Source: a virus
IMG/VR virus record: IMGVR_UViG_3300037963_003217
Span: 1 to 30,728 of that record
DNA: 30,728 nt
Direction: 5' to 3' (one strand)
Below, one piece after another: positions 1 to 6,938 of the stretch (its first letter is position 1; every line of letters starts with the position of its first letter). A program made the translations under genes and the position numbers. The notes under the pieces are model-generated. The model worked only from the letters and a program-made list of their open reading frames with translations, ran no database searches and had not been told where the DNA came from.

Positions 1-2
1 TT

Positions 3-299
3 GTCCTCGAGAAACACAATACACGTTATGTACGAAGTGCAACCATTATTGATGGTGTATATTGGGTAATCTTATTCTTCTTCAAGGAACTCAATGATAT
101 TCCAATGTCAACAACTTGGGTGTTCGTAGGACTCCTTTGTGGCCGAGAACTTGCTATGGCTACCATGACTGGCAAAGAAAAATTTAAGGTGGTGTTTCCT
201 CTCGTAGGTAAAGACTTCTTTAAGATGATGATTGGTCTTGGTGCATCAGTTGGCGTTGTTCTAGCAATACATTATATAATTGTACCAAACGGACTATAA
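3..299 (+). CDS. Membrane protein, 5' end cut by the window edge
   Basis: The frame is open from the first complete codon at position 3, so the gene starts outside the window. An internal ATG at 105 is in frame, but the upstream codons read as sensible protein, including a hydrophobic stretch (IIDGVYWVILFFF). The visible 98 residues hold three hydrophobic segments: the one just named, one around STTWVFVGLLCG and one at the C-terminus (IGLGASVGVVLAIHYIIV). This suggests a small inner-membrane protein. It lies 40 bases upstream of the DNA polymerase gene, separated by a promoter-like element. I do not recognise the family and cannot give a function. Confidence 0.6.
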   Translation, partial: VLEKHNTRYVRSATIIDGVYWVILFFFKELNDIPMSTTWVFVGLLCGRELAMATMTGKEKFKVVFPLVGKDFFKMMIGLGASVGVVLAIHYIIVPNGL

Positions 300-304
300 T
301 ACTG

Positions 305-333
305 TTGACTAAATATCTCTAAAGAGAGATAAT
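305..333 (+). promoter_or_regulatory. Sigma70-like promoter candidate before gp43
   Basis: TTGACT at 305-310, a 17-base spacer and GATAAT at 328-333. The GTTGACT core is shared with three better promoters in the window (5977, 9938, 23927). The predicted start of transcription would fall near 340, the A of the gp43 ATG, so this promoter would give an almost leaderless mRNA. Confidence 0.45.
315..330 (+). promoter_or_regulatory. Small hairpin just upstream of the gp43 start
   Basis: ATCTCT (315-320) and AGAGAT (325-330) form a perfect 6-bp stem with loop AAAG, and the 3' arm overlaps the purine-rich stretch that would act as ribosome binding site. T4 and RB69 gp43 repress their own translation by binding a hairpin near the ribosome binding site. 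A similar role here is inference only. Confidence 0.35.
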
Positions 334-339
334 AATAAA

Positions 340-2883
340 ATGAAGTTCTATACCTGTGTTCAATTATATAAGAACAAGCTCATGCATCGTGGCTTTGATA
401 ATGGGCGCCGCTTCCAAGAAGAGGTGCCCTATGAGCCATATCTGTTTGTGAAAGGTAACACAAATAAAGATACTGGTTATACTAATATCAAAGGCCAACC
501 AGTAGAAAAGATTCATTTTGAATCTATACATGAGCAACGAGAGTTCACAAAACAATATAAGAACATTCCAAACTTTGAGATGTATGGTTTGACTAACCAC
601 CCATACTTGTTCATCAATGATGAGTATCCTGGTCAATCGATAGATTATGATCCAGCTCTTATCAATGTTGTTAATCTTGATATTGAGTGTGCTGCCGACG
701 AAGGTTTCCCTGATATCAATGCAGCTACTAAACCTATAACAGCTATCACGATTAAGATGCGAGAAAATATTGCTTGCTTTGGTTGTGGAGACTTTGTTAC
801 TGATGATCCAAATATTAGATATTACCAAGCTCCAAACGAGATGGAGCTGTTAAGAGATTTTATTCGTGTATGGCGAGACTGGGATCCTGATGTATGTACT
901 GGATGGAATATTGAAGGATTTGATATCCCATATACATTGAATAGAATTAGTAATGTATTAGGTTACGAAGCTGCTAGAGAACTTAGTCCTTTCCATAAAC
1001 TTGATGAAAGAAAGTTTGTTTCTGGTGGTCCTGGTGGTGAAGATAATACTAGATTAGATATTGTTGGGATTACACTATATGACTATCTTTCTTTGTATAG
1101 AAAGTTTACATATAGCCAGCAAGCTAGTTATTCATTGGATAACATTTCATTTGTTGAACTTGGAGAAAAGAAATTAGATTACAGTGAGTATGATGGACTG
1201 CTATCATTATACAAACATGACTTCCAAAAGTTCATGGAGTATAATGTTCGAGATGTTCTTCTTGTTGATAAGCTAGATGACAAACTTGGTTTGATTGAAC
1301 TAGCATATGCAATTGCTTACGATGGTAAAGTTAACTTGATTGACTCCTTTACTTCTGTGCGTATGTGGGATATCATTATCCACAACTACTTAATGGAAAA
1401 AGGAATTGTTGTTCCTGGTTATACTGACTCTGAAAAGGAACGTCAGGTTGAAGGTGCTTATGTTAAAGATCCTCAAGTTGGTATGCATAAGTGGGTTGTA
1501 TCGTTTGACCTGAATAGTCTATATCCTCATCTGATTATGCAGTATAATATTGGTCCTGATACATTCCAAGGAATGGTTCCTCAACACCTTATACATCCTT
1601 TATCCAACCTACATGTAGATAGAATTGTAGAAGGTTATCTTAATGAGAATGAAAAGCTAAGAAAGTATATGGAACAGCACAATGTAACTGTTGGCGGTTC
1701 TGGTGCTATGTATACAAAAGACTTTAGAAGTTTTATGGCTACGTTGATGGATAAGATGTATCAACAAAGAGCTGAGTTCAAGAAGAAGATGCTTGAAGTA
1801 AAACAAAAAGAACAAGATGATGGAATAGATCGAACTTCTGAGATAGCTAAGCTAGACAATATGCAAATGGCTAAGAAGATTCAATTGAACAGTGCTTATG
1901 GTGCTCTTGGTAACCAATACTTCAGATGGTTTGATATTAGATATGCTGAGTCAATTACTTTATCTGGTCAACTGTCAATTCGTTGGATGGAAAGACACAT
2001 CAATGAATACCTTAATAAAACACTTAATACCGATAACGTTGATTATGTTATTGCGTGTGATACAGATTCGATGTATATTACTCTTGACGAGTTGGTACAA
2101 CAAACTTTTGAGGGAAAAAATCCTTCACGATCGGATATTATCGACTGGATGGACTTGGCAGCTAGAAAAGTTTTTGAACCCTATATTGATAAGTGTTACG
2201 AAAAACTTGCTAAAACTGTTAACGCATACGAACAAAAGATGTTCATGAAACGAGAAGCTATTGCTGACAAAGGTATATGGACAGCTAAGAAGCGGTATGC
2301 ACTTCATGTCTATGATATGGAAGGTGTAAGATATAAAGACCCATTTATGAAGATTATGGGTATGGAAACTCAAAGGTCTTCTGTTCCTCAGATCTGTAGA
2401 GACCAGATGAAGAATGCTATAAAGCTAATCATGACAAAGGATGAAAAGGCTTTGATGGAATATGTTGAAGACTTCAAAGCTAAGTTCAAGTCTATGCCAT
2501 TTGAAGAGATTGCTTTCCCTCGAGGTGTTCGAGGTTTATATAAATATAGAAGTACGTCAACTATTTACAAGAAGGGTACCCCTATTCACGTACGTGGAGC
2601 TCTAGTATACAATAGTATGCTCAAGCAACATGACTTAGATACAACTTACAATCCTATCCATGAAGGTGATAAGATTAAGTTTGCATATCTTAAACTACCA
2701 AATCCATCGAGAGAGAATGTAATTGCGGTGTTAGATGCTCTGCCTAAACAATTGAACATTGAACCATATATCGATTATGACAAGCAGTTTGAGAAAAGTT
2801 TTCTTGAACCAATGAGAACGATATCTGAAGCTATACAGTGGAAACTTGAAAGGGGTCAAGCAACGTTGGAGGATTTTTTCTAA
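340..2883 (+). CDS. 43: DNA polymerase gp43 (family B, with 3'-5' exonuclease)
   Basis: Replicative DNA polymerase of the phage replisome. Exonuclease motifs are intact: Exo I with D114 and E116 (NLDIECAAD), Exo II with D195 (GWNIEGFDIPY) and Exo III with Y301 and D305 (YNVRDVLLVD). Polymerase motif A is SFDLNSLYP (D390), motif B is KKIQLNSAYG (512-521) and motif C is DTDS (574-577), so both activities should work. At 847 residues it is slightly shorter than T4 gp43 (898). The extreme C-terminus, ATLEDFF, resembles the short hydrophobic clamp-binding tail of T4-like polymerases. The stop codon overlaps the next ATG (TAATG). No intron or intein interrupts it. Confidence 0.97.
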   Translation: MKFYTCVQLYKNKLMHRGFDNGRRFQEEVPYEPYLFVKGNTNKDTGYTNIKGQPVEKIHFESIHEQREFTKQYKNIPNFEMYGLTNHPYLFINDEYPGQSIDYDPALINVVNLDIECAADEGFPDINAATKPITAITIKMRENIACFGCGDFVTDDPNIRYYQAPNEMELLRDFIRVWRDWDPDVCTGWNIEGFDIPYTLNRISNVLGYEAARELSPFHKLDERKFVSGGPGGEDNTRLDIVGITLYDYLSLYRKFTYSQQASYSLDNISFVELGEKKLDYSEYDGLLSLYKHDFQKFMEYNVRDVLLVDKLDDKLGLIELAYAIAYDGKVNLIDSFTSVRMWDIIIHNYLMEKGIVVPGYTDSEKERQVEGAYVKDPQVGMHKWVVSFDLNSLYPHLIMQYNIGPDTFQGMVPQHLIHPLSNLHVDRIVEGYLNENEKLRKYMEQHNVTVGGSGAMYTKDFRSFMATLMDKMYQQRAEFKKKMLEVKQKEQDDGIDRTSEIAKLDNMQMAKKIQLNSAYGALGNQYFRWFDIRYAESITLSGQLSIRWMERHINEYLNKTLNTDNVDYVIACDTDSMYITLDELVQQTFEGKNPSRSDIIDWMDLAARKVFEPYIDKCYEKLAKTVNAYEQKMFMKREAIADKGIWTAKKRYALHVYDMEGVRYKDPFMKIMGMETQRSSVPQICRDQMKNAIKLIMTKDEKALMEYVEDFKAKFKSMPFEEIAFPRGVRGLYKYRSTSTIYKKGTPIHVRGALVYNSMLKQHDLDTTYNPIHEGDKIKFAYLKLPNPSRENVIAVLDALPKQLNIEPYIDYDKQFEKSFLEPMRTISEAIQWKLERGQATLEDFF

Positions 2884-3155
2884 TGGCAGTTAAACCATCA
2901 ATGGACTTTGATTTTGGCTTTACAGCAATGGATGCTGATGAGCTTGATGCAGTCCAAACAGTAAAAGAAGAGGCATCAACAGCTTCAGAAGAAGCGTTGA
3001 CCTTAAAAGAGAAATGTGATACATTATATAATATGATTCAACCTTTGTTGAACAATCTACAGAAGAACCCAGAAAAAGAATATATTTACTGGCCTAATCG
3101 TTTAGAAAAGGTTGAAGAGTTCAGTGACAAATTGAAAGAGGTTTATACGGGATGA
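2883..3155 (+). CDS. Small acidic protein between gp43 and uvsX
   Basis: A 90-residue protein coupled at both ends: its ATG overlaps the gp43 stop (TAATG) and its stop overlaps the uvsX start (ATGA). A GGAGG lies 11 bases before the start. The N-terminal part is acidic (DFDFGFTAMDADELDAVQ), the middle looks helical, and the C-terminal half carries EYIYWPNR. I recall a small protein at the same place in T4-like cyanophages, but not an assigned function. Its position suggests a role with the polymerase or recombinase. A UvsY-like mediator is possible but is not shown by the sequence. Confidence 0.8.
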   Translation: MAVKPSMDFDFGFTAMDADELDAVQTVKEEASTASEEALTLKEKCDTLYNMIQPLLNNLQKNPEKEYIYWPNRLEKVEEFSDKLKEVYTG

Positions 3156-4210
3156 GTGATTTTTTCAGAAATTTAGCCGAAGACATAAAAGATGAAGATA
3201 CAAGCATAGCAGCTGATGGTGAAGGGTCTGCTGAATATTCTGGAACAATTGATACTGGATCTTACATTTTGAATGCTGTAATGTCTGGTAGTATGTATGG
3301 AGGTATTCCTAATAATAAAATCACAGCTTTTGCTGGTGAGACTACTACTGGGAAGACTTTCTTTGCTCTTGGAGTGATTACACAGTTTCTAAAAGATAAC
3401 CCAGATGGAGGTATCATCTACTATGATACTGAAGCTGCGGTTACTAAAGATATGATGGAAAGTCGAGGTATTGACACTCAACGTGTTATCTTGGCTGAGC
3501 CACAATCTATTCAGTCGTTCAGGCAACATGCTTTGAAGACGATTGAACAATATGAAAAGACACCTGTAGATAAACGTCCACCCATGATGATGGTATTGGA
3601 CTCACTTGGTATTCTCTCATCTGAGAAAGAACTTGCAGATAGTCTAGCTGGTAATGATACCAGAGATATGACTAAAGCACAATTGATCAGAGGTACATTT
3701 AGAGTGTTGACTCTGAAGCTAGCTAAGGTTAAAGTACCTATGATTGTTACTAACCATGTCTATGAAGTCATTGGAAGTTATGTTCCTATGAAAGAGATGG
3801 GTGGTGGTAGTGGATTGAAGTATGCTGCTTCTACTATTGCTTATCTATCTAAGAAGAAGGAACGTGATGGTAAGGATGTAGTTGGTAACATTATTAAAGT
3901 GAAGATGTTTAAGTCTCGTCTTAGTAAGGAGAATAAAGAAGTTGAATGTTTACTTAATTATGATACAGGCCTTGATCGTTACTACGGTTTGGTTGAATGT
4001 GCTGTGGAGTCGGGTGTATGGAATGCGGTAGCTAATAGAATTGAAACTACAGAAGGTAAGGTATATCCTAAGCAGATCTTGAAAGATCCTGAGAAGTACT
4101 TTACTGCTGAAGTTATGGAAGTTATTGAAAAGCATGTCAATATGAAATTTAGCTATGGTGGAGATATAGATGATCGAACAGACGATTCTGTCGAATCTAA
4201 CGCAGAATGA
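3152..4210 (+). CDS. uvsX: UvsX recombinase (RecA-like)
   Basis: Strand-exchange ATPase for recombination-dependent replication and repair. Walker A is AGETTTGKT (61-69), Walker B is MMMVLD (145-150), and the RecA-type acidic residue lies in YYDTEAA (E95). The glycine-rich DNA-binding loop region is MKEMGGGSGLKYA. At 352 residues it is close to T4 UvsX (about 390). The C-terminus is acidic, as in many RecA-type proteins. It starts inside the stop of the upstream small gene (ATGA), and its last 41 bases overlap the gp41 start in another frame. In T4, gene 40 sits between uvsX and 41; here the two genes touch directly. Confidence 0.95.
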   Translation: MSDFFRNLAEDIKDEDTSIAADGEGSAEYSGTIDTGSYILNAVMSGSMYGGIPNNKITAFAGETTTGKTFFALGVITQFLKDNPDGGIIYYDTEAAVTKDMMESRGIDTQRVILAEPQSIQSFRQHALKTIEQYEKTPVDKRPPMMMVLDSLGILSSEKELADSLAGNDTRDMTKAQLIRGTFRVLTLKLAKVKVPMIVTNHVYEVIGSYVPMKEMGGGSGLKYAASTIAYLSKKKERDGKDVVGNIIKVKMFKSRLSKENKEVECLLNYDTGLDRYYGLVECAVESGVWNAVANRIETTEGKVYPKQILKDPEKYFTAEVMEVIEKHVNMKFSYGGDIDDRTDDSVESNAE

Positions 4211-5531
4211 GGAATACACTAGAAAGGTAATTCCTTATCTGAAAGATGAATACTTTCATGATTATACTGAACGAAGTGTATTCAAGTTAATTACAAAGTA
4301 CTTTGAAAAGTATAATAGAGTTCCAGACAATGCAGCATTGCTTGTTGAATTGAGTAATGCTGAAGGATTGTCTGATGATCAACATGCATCTGCAACCAAC
4401 ATTATAAATGAGTTTGGTATATCTTCTGATGAAGAATGGTTGATTGATGAGACAGAGAAGTTCTGTCAGGACAAAGCTATCTACAATGCTATCATGGAAT
4501 CTATTAGTGTTATTGATGGTAAAAGTGATAAAGGTAAAGGTGCATTACCTTCTATTCTACAAGATGCACTAGCTGTTAACTTTGATCCACACATTGGTCA
4601 TGACTTTTTGGAAGATGCTGATGCTCGATGGGAGTTCTATCATCAAGTTGAAGAAAAAGTTGGATTTGATATTGACTTACTAAATGAGGTTACAAATGGA
4701 GGATTATCAAAGAAGACACTCAATATTGTTCTTGCTGGAACAGGTGTCGGTAAAAGTATGTTTATGTGTCACTGCGCTGCTGGCAATCTACGCGATAACA
4801 AGAACGTACTTTATATTACCTTAGAGATGGCTGAGGAAAGGATTGCAGAACGTATTGATGCAAACCTGATGGGCATAACTATTGATGAAGTTAGAAGTTT
4901 AGATAAAGAGGTTTATGATAAAAAGATTAACAGGTTAAGAGATAACTATAAAGGTAAGATTGTTGTAAAGGAATATCCTACTACAGGAGCTGGTAGCAAT
5001 CACTTTAGGTATGTTCTTCAAGAGTTGAAAGTGAAGAAGAACTTTGTTCCTGATATCATATACGTAGACTATCTTAATATTTGTATGAGTTCGAGGATAA
5101 AGTATGGTGCAGGAGTCAATTCGTATACGTATGTCAAAGCAATTGCAGAAGAGCTACGAGGCCTCGCTGTGGAATTCGACTTGCCAATCGTCTCTGCGAC
5201 ACAAACCACAAGATCGGGCTACACGTCTAGTGACTTGGGCCTTGAAGACACCTCGGAGAGCTTCGGTCTGCCGGCCACTGCTGACTTTATGTTTGCGATT
5301 ATTAGCACCGAAGAACTAGAAGATTTACAGCAGATACTTGTAAAGCAGTTGAAGAATAGATACTCAGATCCAGCTACTAATAGAAGGTTTGTTGTTGGTG
5401 TAGATAGAGCCAAGATGACTCTCTATAATGTAGAACAGTCTGCACAAGAAGATGTGCTTGATGAAGCGGTATTTGATCAGACAGAAACTAATGAACGAAT
5501 GAAAGATATGTTTAAGGAGTTTGTATATTGA
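4170..5531 (+). CDS. 41: Replicative helicase gp41 (DnaB family)
   Basis: Hexameric 5'-3' helicase of the replication fork, partner of the gp61 primase. Residues 1-140 form the N-terminal collar (start MIEQTILSNLTQNEEY, like T4 gp41). The RecA core has P-loop AGTGVGKS (189-196), YITLEMAEERIA with the conserved glutamate, Walker B IIYVD (296-300), and motifs SATQTTRSG and LKNRYSDP. At 453 residues it matches T4 gp41 (475). The start at 4170 lies within uvsX, and homology supports it over later ATGs. The codons for about residues 327-371 are distinctly GC-rich compared with the rest of the gene (see findings). The stop overlaps a TTG start (TTGA). Confidence 0.96.
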   Translation: MIEQTILSNLTQNEEYTRKVIPYLKDEYFHDYTERSVFKLITKYFEKYNRVPDNAALLVELSNAEGLSDDQHASATNIINEFGISSDEEWLIDETEKFCQDKAIYNAIMESISVIDGKSDKGKGALPSILQDALAVNFDPHIGHDFLEDADARWEFYHQVEEKVGFDIDLLNEVTNGGLSKKTLNIVLAGTGVGKSMFMCHCAAGNLRDNKNVLYITLEMAEERIAERIDANLMGITIDEVRSLDKEVYDKKINRLRDNYKGKIVVKEYPTTGAGSNHFRYVLQELKVKKNFVPDIIYVDYLNICMSSRIKYGAGVNSYTYVKAIAEELRGLAVEFDLPIVSATQTTRSGYTSSDLGLEDTSESFGLPATADFMFAIISTEELEDLQQILVKQLKNRYSDPATNRRFVVGVDRAKMTLYNVEQSAQEDVLDEAVFDQTETNERMKDMFKEFVY

Positions 5532-5737
5532 GAGGCATGAAACATAAGTTAATATATCCAGACGAATCATCAGTATTGTTTGAGATATTGGAACTAAAAA
5601 CTAATCAAGTTATCTTTGCATCCACTATGGAAGAAAAGGCTATAGAAGTATTTCAATATTTGGAGAATGGAGCTGGATTTAACGGTGAAACACCGAAATA
5701 TTTAGCGCAAAACTACGATCCTCGTGACCTAGAGTAG
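5528..5737 (+). CDS. Small hypothetical protein after gp41
   Basis: A 69-residue unknown protein. Two starts are possible: TTG at 5528, which overlaps the gp41 stop as TTGA, and ATG at 5537. AAGGAG at 5514-5519 is 8 bases before the TTG but 17 before the ATG, which favours the TTG. The middle (EILELKTNQVIFASTMEEKAI) suggests a small alpha/beta fold. The C-terminus is polar. A late-promoter motif begins right after its stop. Confidence 0.65.
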   Translation: MRGMKHKLIYPDESSVLFEILELKTNQVIFASTMEEKAIEVFQYLENGAGFNGETPKYLAQNYDPRDLE

Positions 5738-5745
5738 TATAAATA
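5738..5745 (+). promoter_or_regulatory. T4-type late promoter motif (TATAAATA)
   Basis: Exact TATAAATA, the -10 element read by the T4 gp55 late sigma factor, directly after the stop of the preceding gene. A start about 6 bases downstream would be near 5751, just inside the 5' arm of the closing helix of the RNA at 5746-5917. Confidence 0.5.
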
Positions 5746-5917
5746 GTTCTGTCAATGTATGTCAAGTTTGGCGTGGGGGCGTCCAACTTAGAGGCAAGTG
5801 TCCAGATTAAGGGCAACAGGAAATGATCGGGCTATCTTTTGATCTGTGGGGTTCAGCCGGTCCATCATTGACAGAAGTAGAAAGGCCCGAGTGCATTAAT
5901 GCATCGGGCCTTTTTTT
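5746..5917 (+). ncRNA. Probable structured non-coding RNA, unknown class
   Basis: Part of a stretch of about 285 bases without a gene. TTCTGTCAATG (5747-5757) pairs perfectly with CATTGACAGAA (5866-5876), an 11-bp helix enclosing about 108 bases. Inside, 5764-5771 pairs with 5783-5789 (one bulged T) around a G-rich loop, and 5803-5813 pairs with 5836-5846 (11 pairs, three of them G-U) around a 22-base loop. GGCT (5830-5833) in that loop can pair with AGCC (5855-5858), a possible pseudoknot. An intrinsic terminator follows at once. I see no credible ORF. It does not look like a tRNA, tmRNA, 4.5S RNA or RNase P RNA. Confidence 0.7.
5882..5917 (+). terminator. Intrinsic terminator
   Basis: AAGGCCCGA (5882-5890) pairs with TCGGGCCTT (5904-5912). 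The stem continues inwards with TGCAT/ATGCA pairing, one bulged G and a small loop, and a run of seven T ends at 5917. This is the strongest terminator in the window, and it ends the RNA above and readthrough from the gp43-gp41 block. Confidence 0.92.
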
Positions 5918-5976
5918 GTAGCAACGGTATTTTTGGGGAATTTGAAAAGCATTAAAGCCTTCTCTGTTAAGGGTTG

Positions 5977-6005
5977 TTGACTAAACTTACAAAGTTATTT
6001 ATAAT
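5977..6005 (+). promoter_or_regulatory. Sigma70-like promoter
   Basis: TTGACT (5977-5982), exactly 17 bases, TATAAT (6000-6005). It drives the small-gene block starting at 6023, with a predicted leader of only about 11 bases. The interval 5918-5976 between terminator and promoter shows nothing else. Confidence 0.85.
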
Positions 6006-6022
6006 ATAGAAGAGTGTGAGAT

Positions 6023-6220
6023 ATGGATTTATATAAAGAATCACAAGATTTTTTGGATGGGTTGGCATACACTAAGAAACACAAGTGTCATGAACAATAT
6101 GTACAATTCTTTCTACTTTCGTTTAAAGAAACAGGAGATTCAAAGTTTTCAAAGAACAATGCAGTTAGATTAGCAACACAGGAGGTTGATACTCACGTAT
6201 TCAACATAGAATATTTATGA
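6023..6220 (+). CDS. Small hypothetical protein
   Basis: A 65-residue protein, first gene after the promoter at 5977-6005, with GTGAG close before the ATG. It is charged and mostly helical in appearance (DLYKESQDFLDGLAYTKKHK). Its stop overlaps the next start (ATGA). I do not recognise it. The first position after a host-type promoter suggests early or middle expression. Confidence 0.7.
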   Translation: MDLYKESQDFLDGLAYTKKHKCHEQYVQFFLLSFKETGDSKFSKNNAVRLATQEVDTHVFNIEYL

Positions 6221-6432
6221 CAGATGTTACTCTCAAAGAAGTTTTATTGGATAAGATGAATGAAATTGAAAACCATTTTTATAGACAAGATCATCTTAAT
6301 CCTGATTTGATACCACAAATAGAAGATAAATTAGCTTGGATGTCAAAGATGTGGAGAATCATAGGTGAGGGTGATAGAGAATGGTTGCAGTATGCTCAAC
6401 ATGCTTTGGAGGATCAGACACCTTGGAAGTAG
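6217..6432 (+). CDS. Small hypothetical protein, T4-like marine phage type
   Basis: A 71-residue helical, acidic protein. Segments TLKEVLLDKMNEIENHFYR and DHLNPDLIPQIEDKL resemble a small conserved protein that I recall from T4-like cyanophages, where it has no known function. It starts within the stop of the upstream gene (ATGA), and its TAG overlaps a GTG start for the next gene (TAGTG). Confidence 0.7.
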   Translation: MTDVTLKEVLLDKMNEIENHFYRQDHLNPDLIPQIEDKLAWMSKMWRIIGEGDREWLQYAQHALEDQTPWK

Positions 6433-6938
6433 TGAAGAAGATAGAGTCTATCAACCTAGACACCTTGATAGATGATTATAACAGGATTAAAGATATTGTA
6501 CCATGGCAGAATGGTCAGACGTCAATCAACTACAGAGAGAAAGAAGGTGAAGATAGACACCTAGGTGGTTGTGGATGGCATAAGGAATATTTTACTAGAG
6601 GACATATTTTCCAAAAGGATTATGTGTTATATAATGAAGAGTATAAAGGAACAATTATACAGGAGATATTAGAAGACTATAATTGCTATAGATCAAGAAT
6701 GCTAACGAGAAAGAGTGGTACCTGTTACCAATGGCACAACGACGACGATTATAGAATTCATATTCCAATCATAAGTGAACCAGGAAATTGGTTTGCATTC
6801 GAAGATGGTCTACACAGATTAGAACCTGGATACGTGTATTTGGTAAATACTACAGTGAAGCATTCTTTTTTTAATGGAAGTAAAACAGACAGAATTCACA
6901 TAGTAGGAAATACTGAATATGGCCAACCTGTACAGTAA
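6432..6938 (+). CDS. 2OG-Fe(II) oxygenase-like protein (aspartyl/asparaginyl hydroxylase type)
   Basis: Candidate iron/2-oxoglutarate hydroxylase of 168 residues. The facial triad appears as H102 and D104 (YQWHNDDD) and H144 (VKHSFFNG), with R154 (TDRIHI) as likely 2-oxoglutarate binder. IPIIS and PGYVYLVN complete the double-stranded beta-helix pattern of AspH-like enzymes. GTG at 6432 overlaps the previous stop (TAGTG) and gives a normal N-terminus. ATG at 6381 would add 17 residues fully inside the upstream gene, so I prefer GTG, with moderate certainty. The substrate is unknown. It is a clear relative of the protein at 23278-23922, which has the same motifs in the same order. Confidence 0.75.
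   Translation: MKKIESINLDTLIDDYNRIKDIVPWQNGQTSINYREKEGEDRHLGGCGWHKEYFTRGHIFQKDYVLYNEEYKGTIIQEILEDYNCYRSRMLTRKSGTCYQWHNDDDYRIHIPIISEPGNWFAFEDGLHRLEPGYVYLVNTTVKHSFFNGSKTDRIHIVGNTEYGQPVQ

Noticed and set aside
2539-2546. TATAAATA late-promoter motif inside gp43
   Set aside because: Within coding sequence, on conserved codons, with no gene start nearby; likely chance in AT-rich DNA.
5746-5876. tRNA, tmRNA or glnA-type RNA in the structured region
   Set aside because: No cloverleaf, no tmRNA tag frame, and only a short likeness (CAGAAGTAG) to glnA-type motifs.
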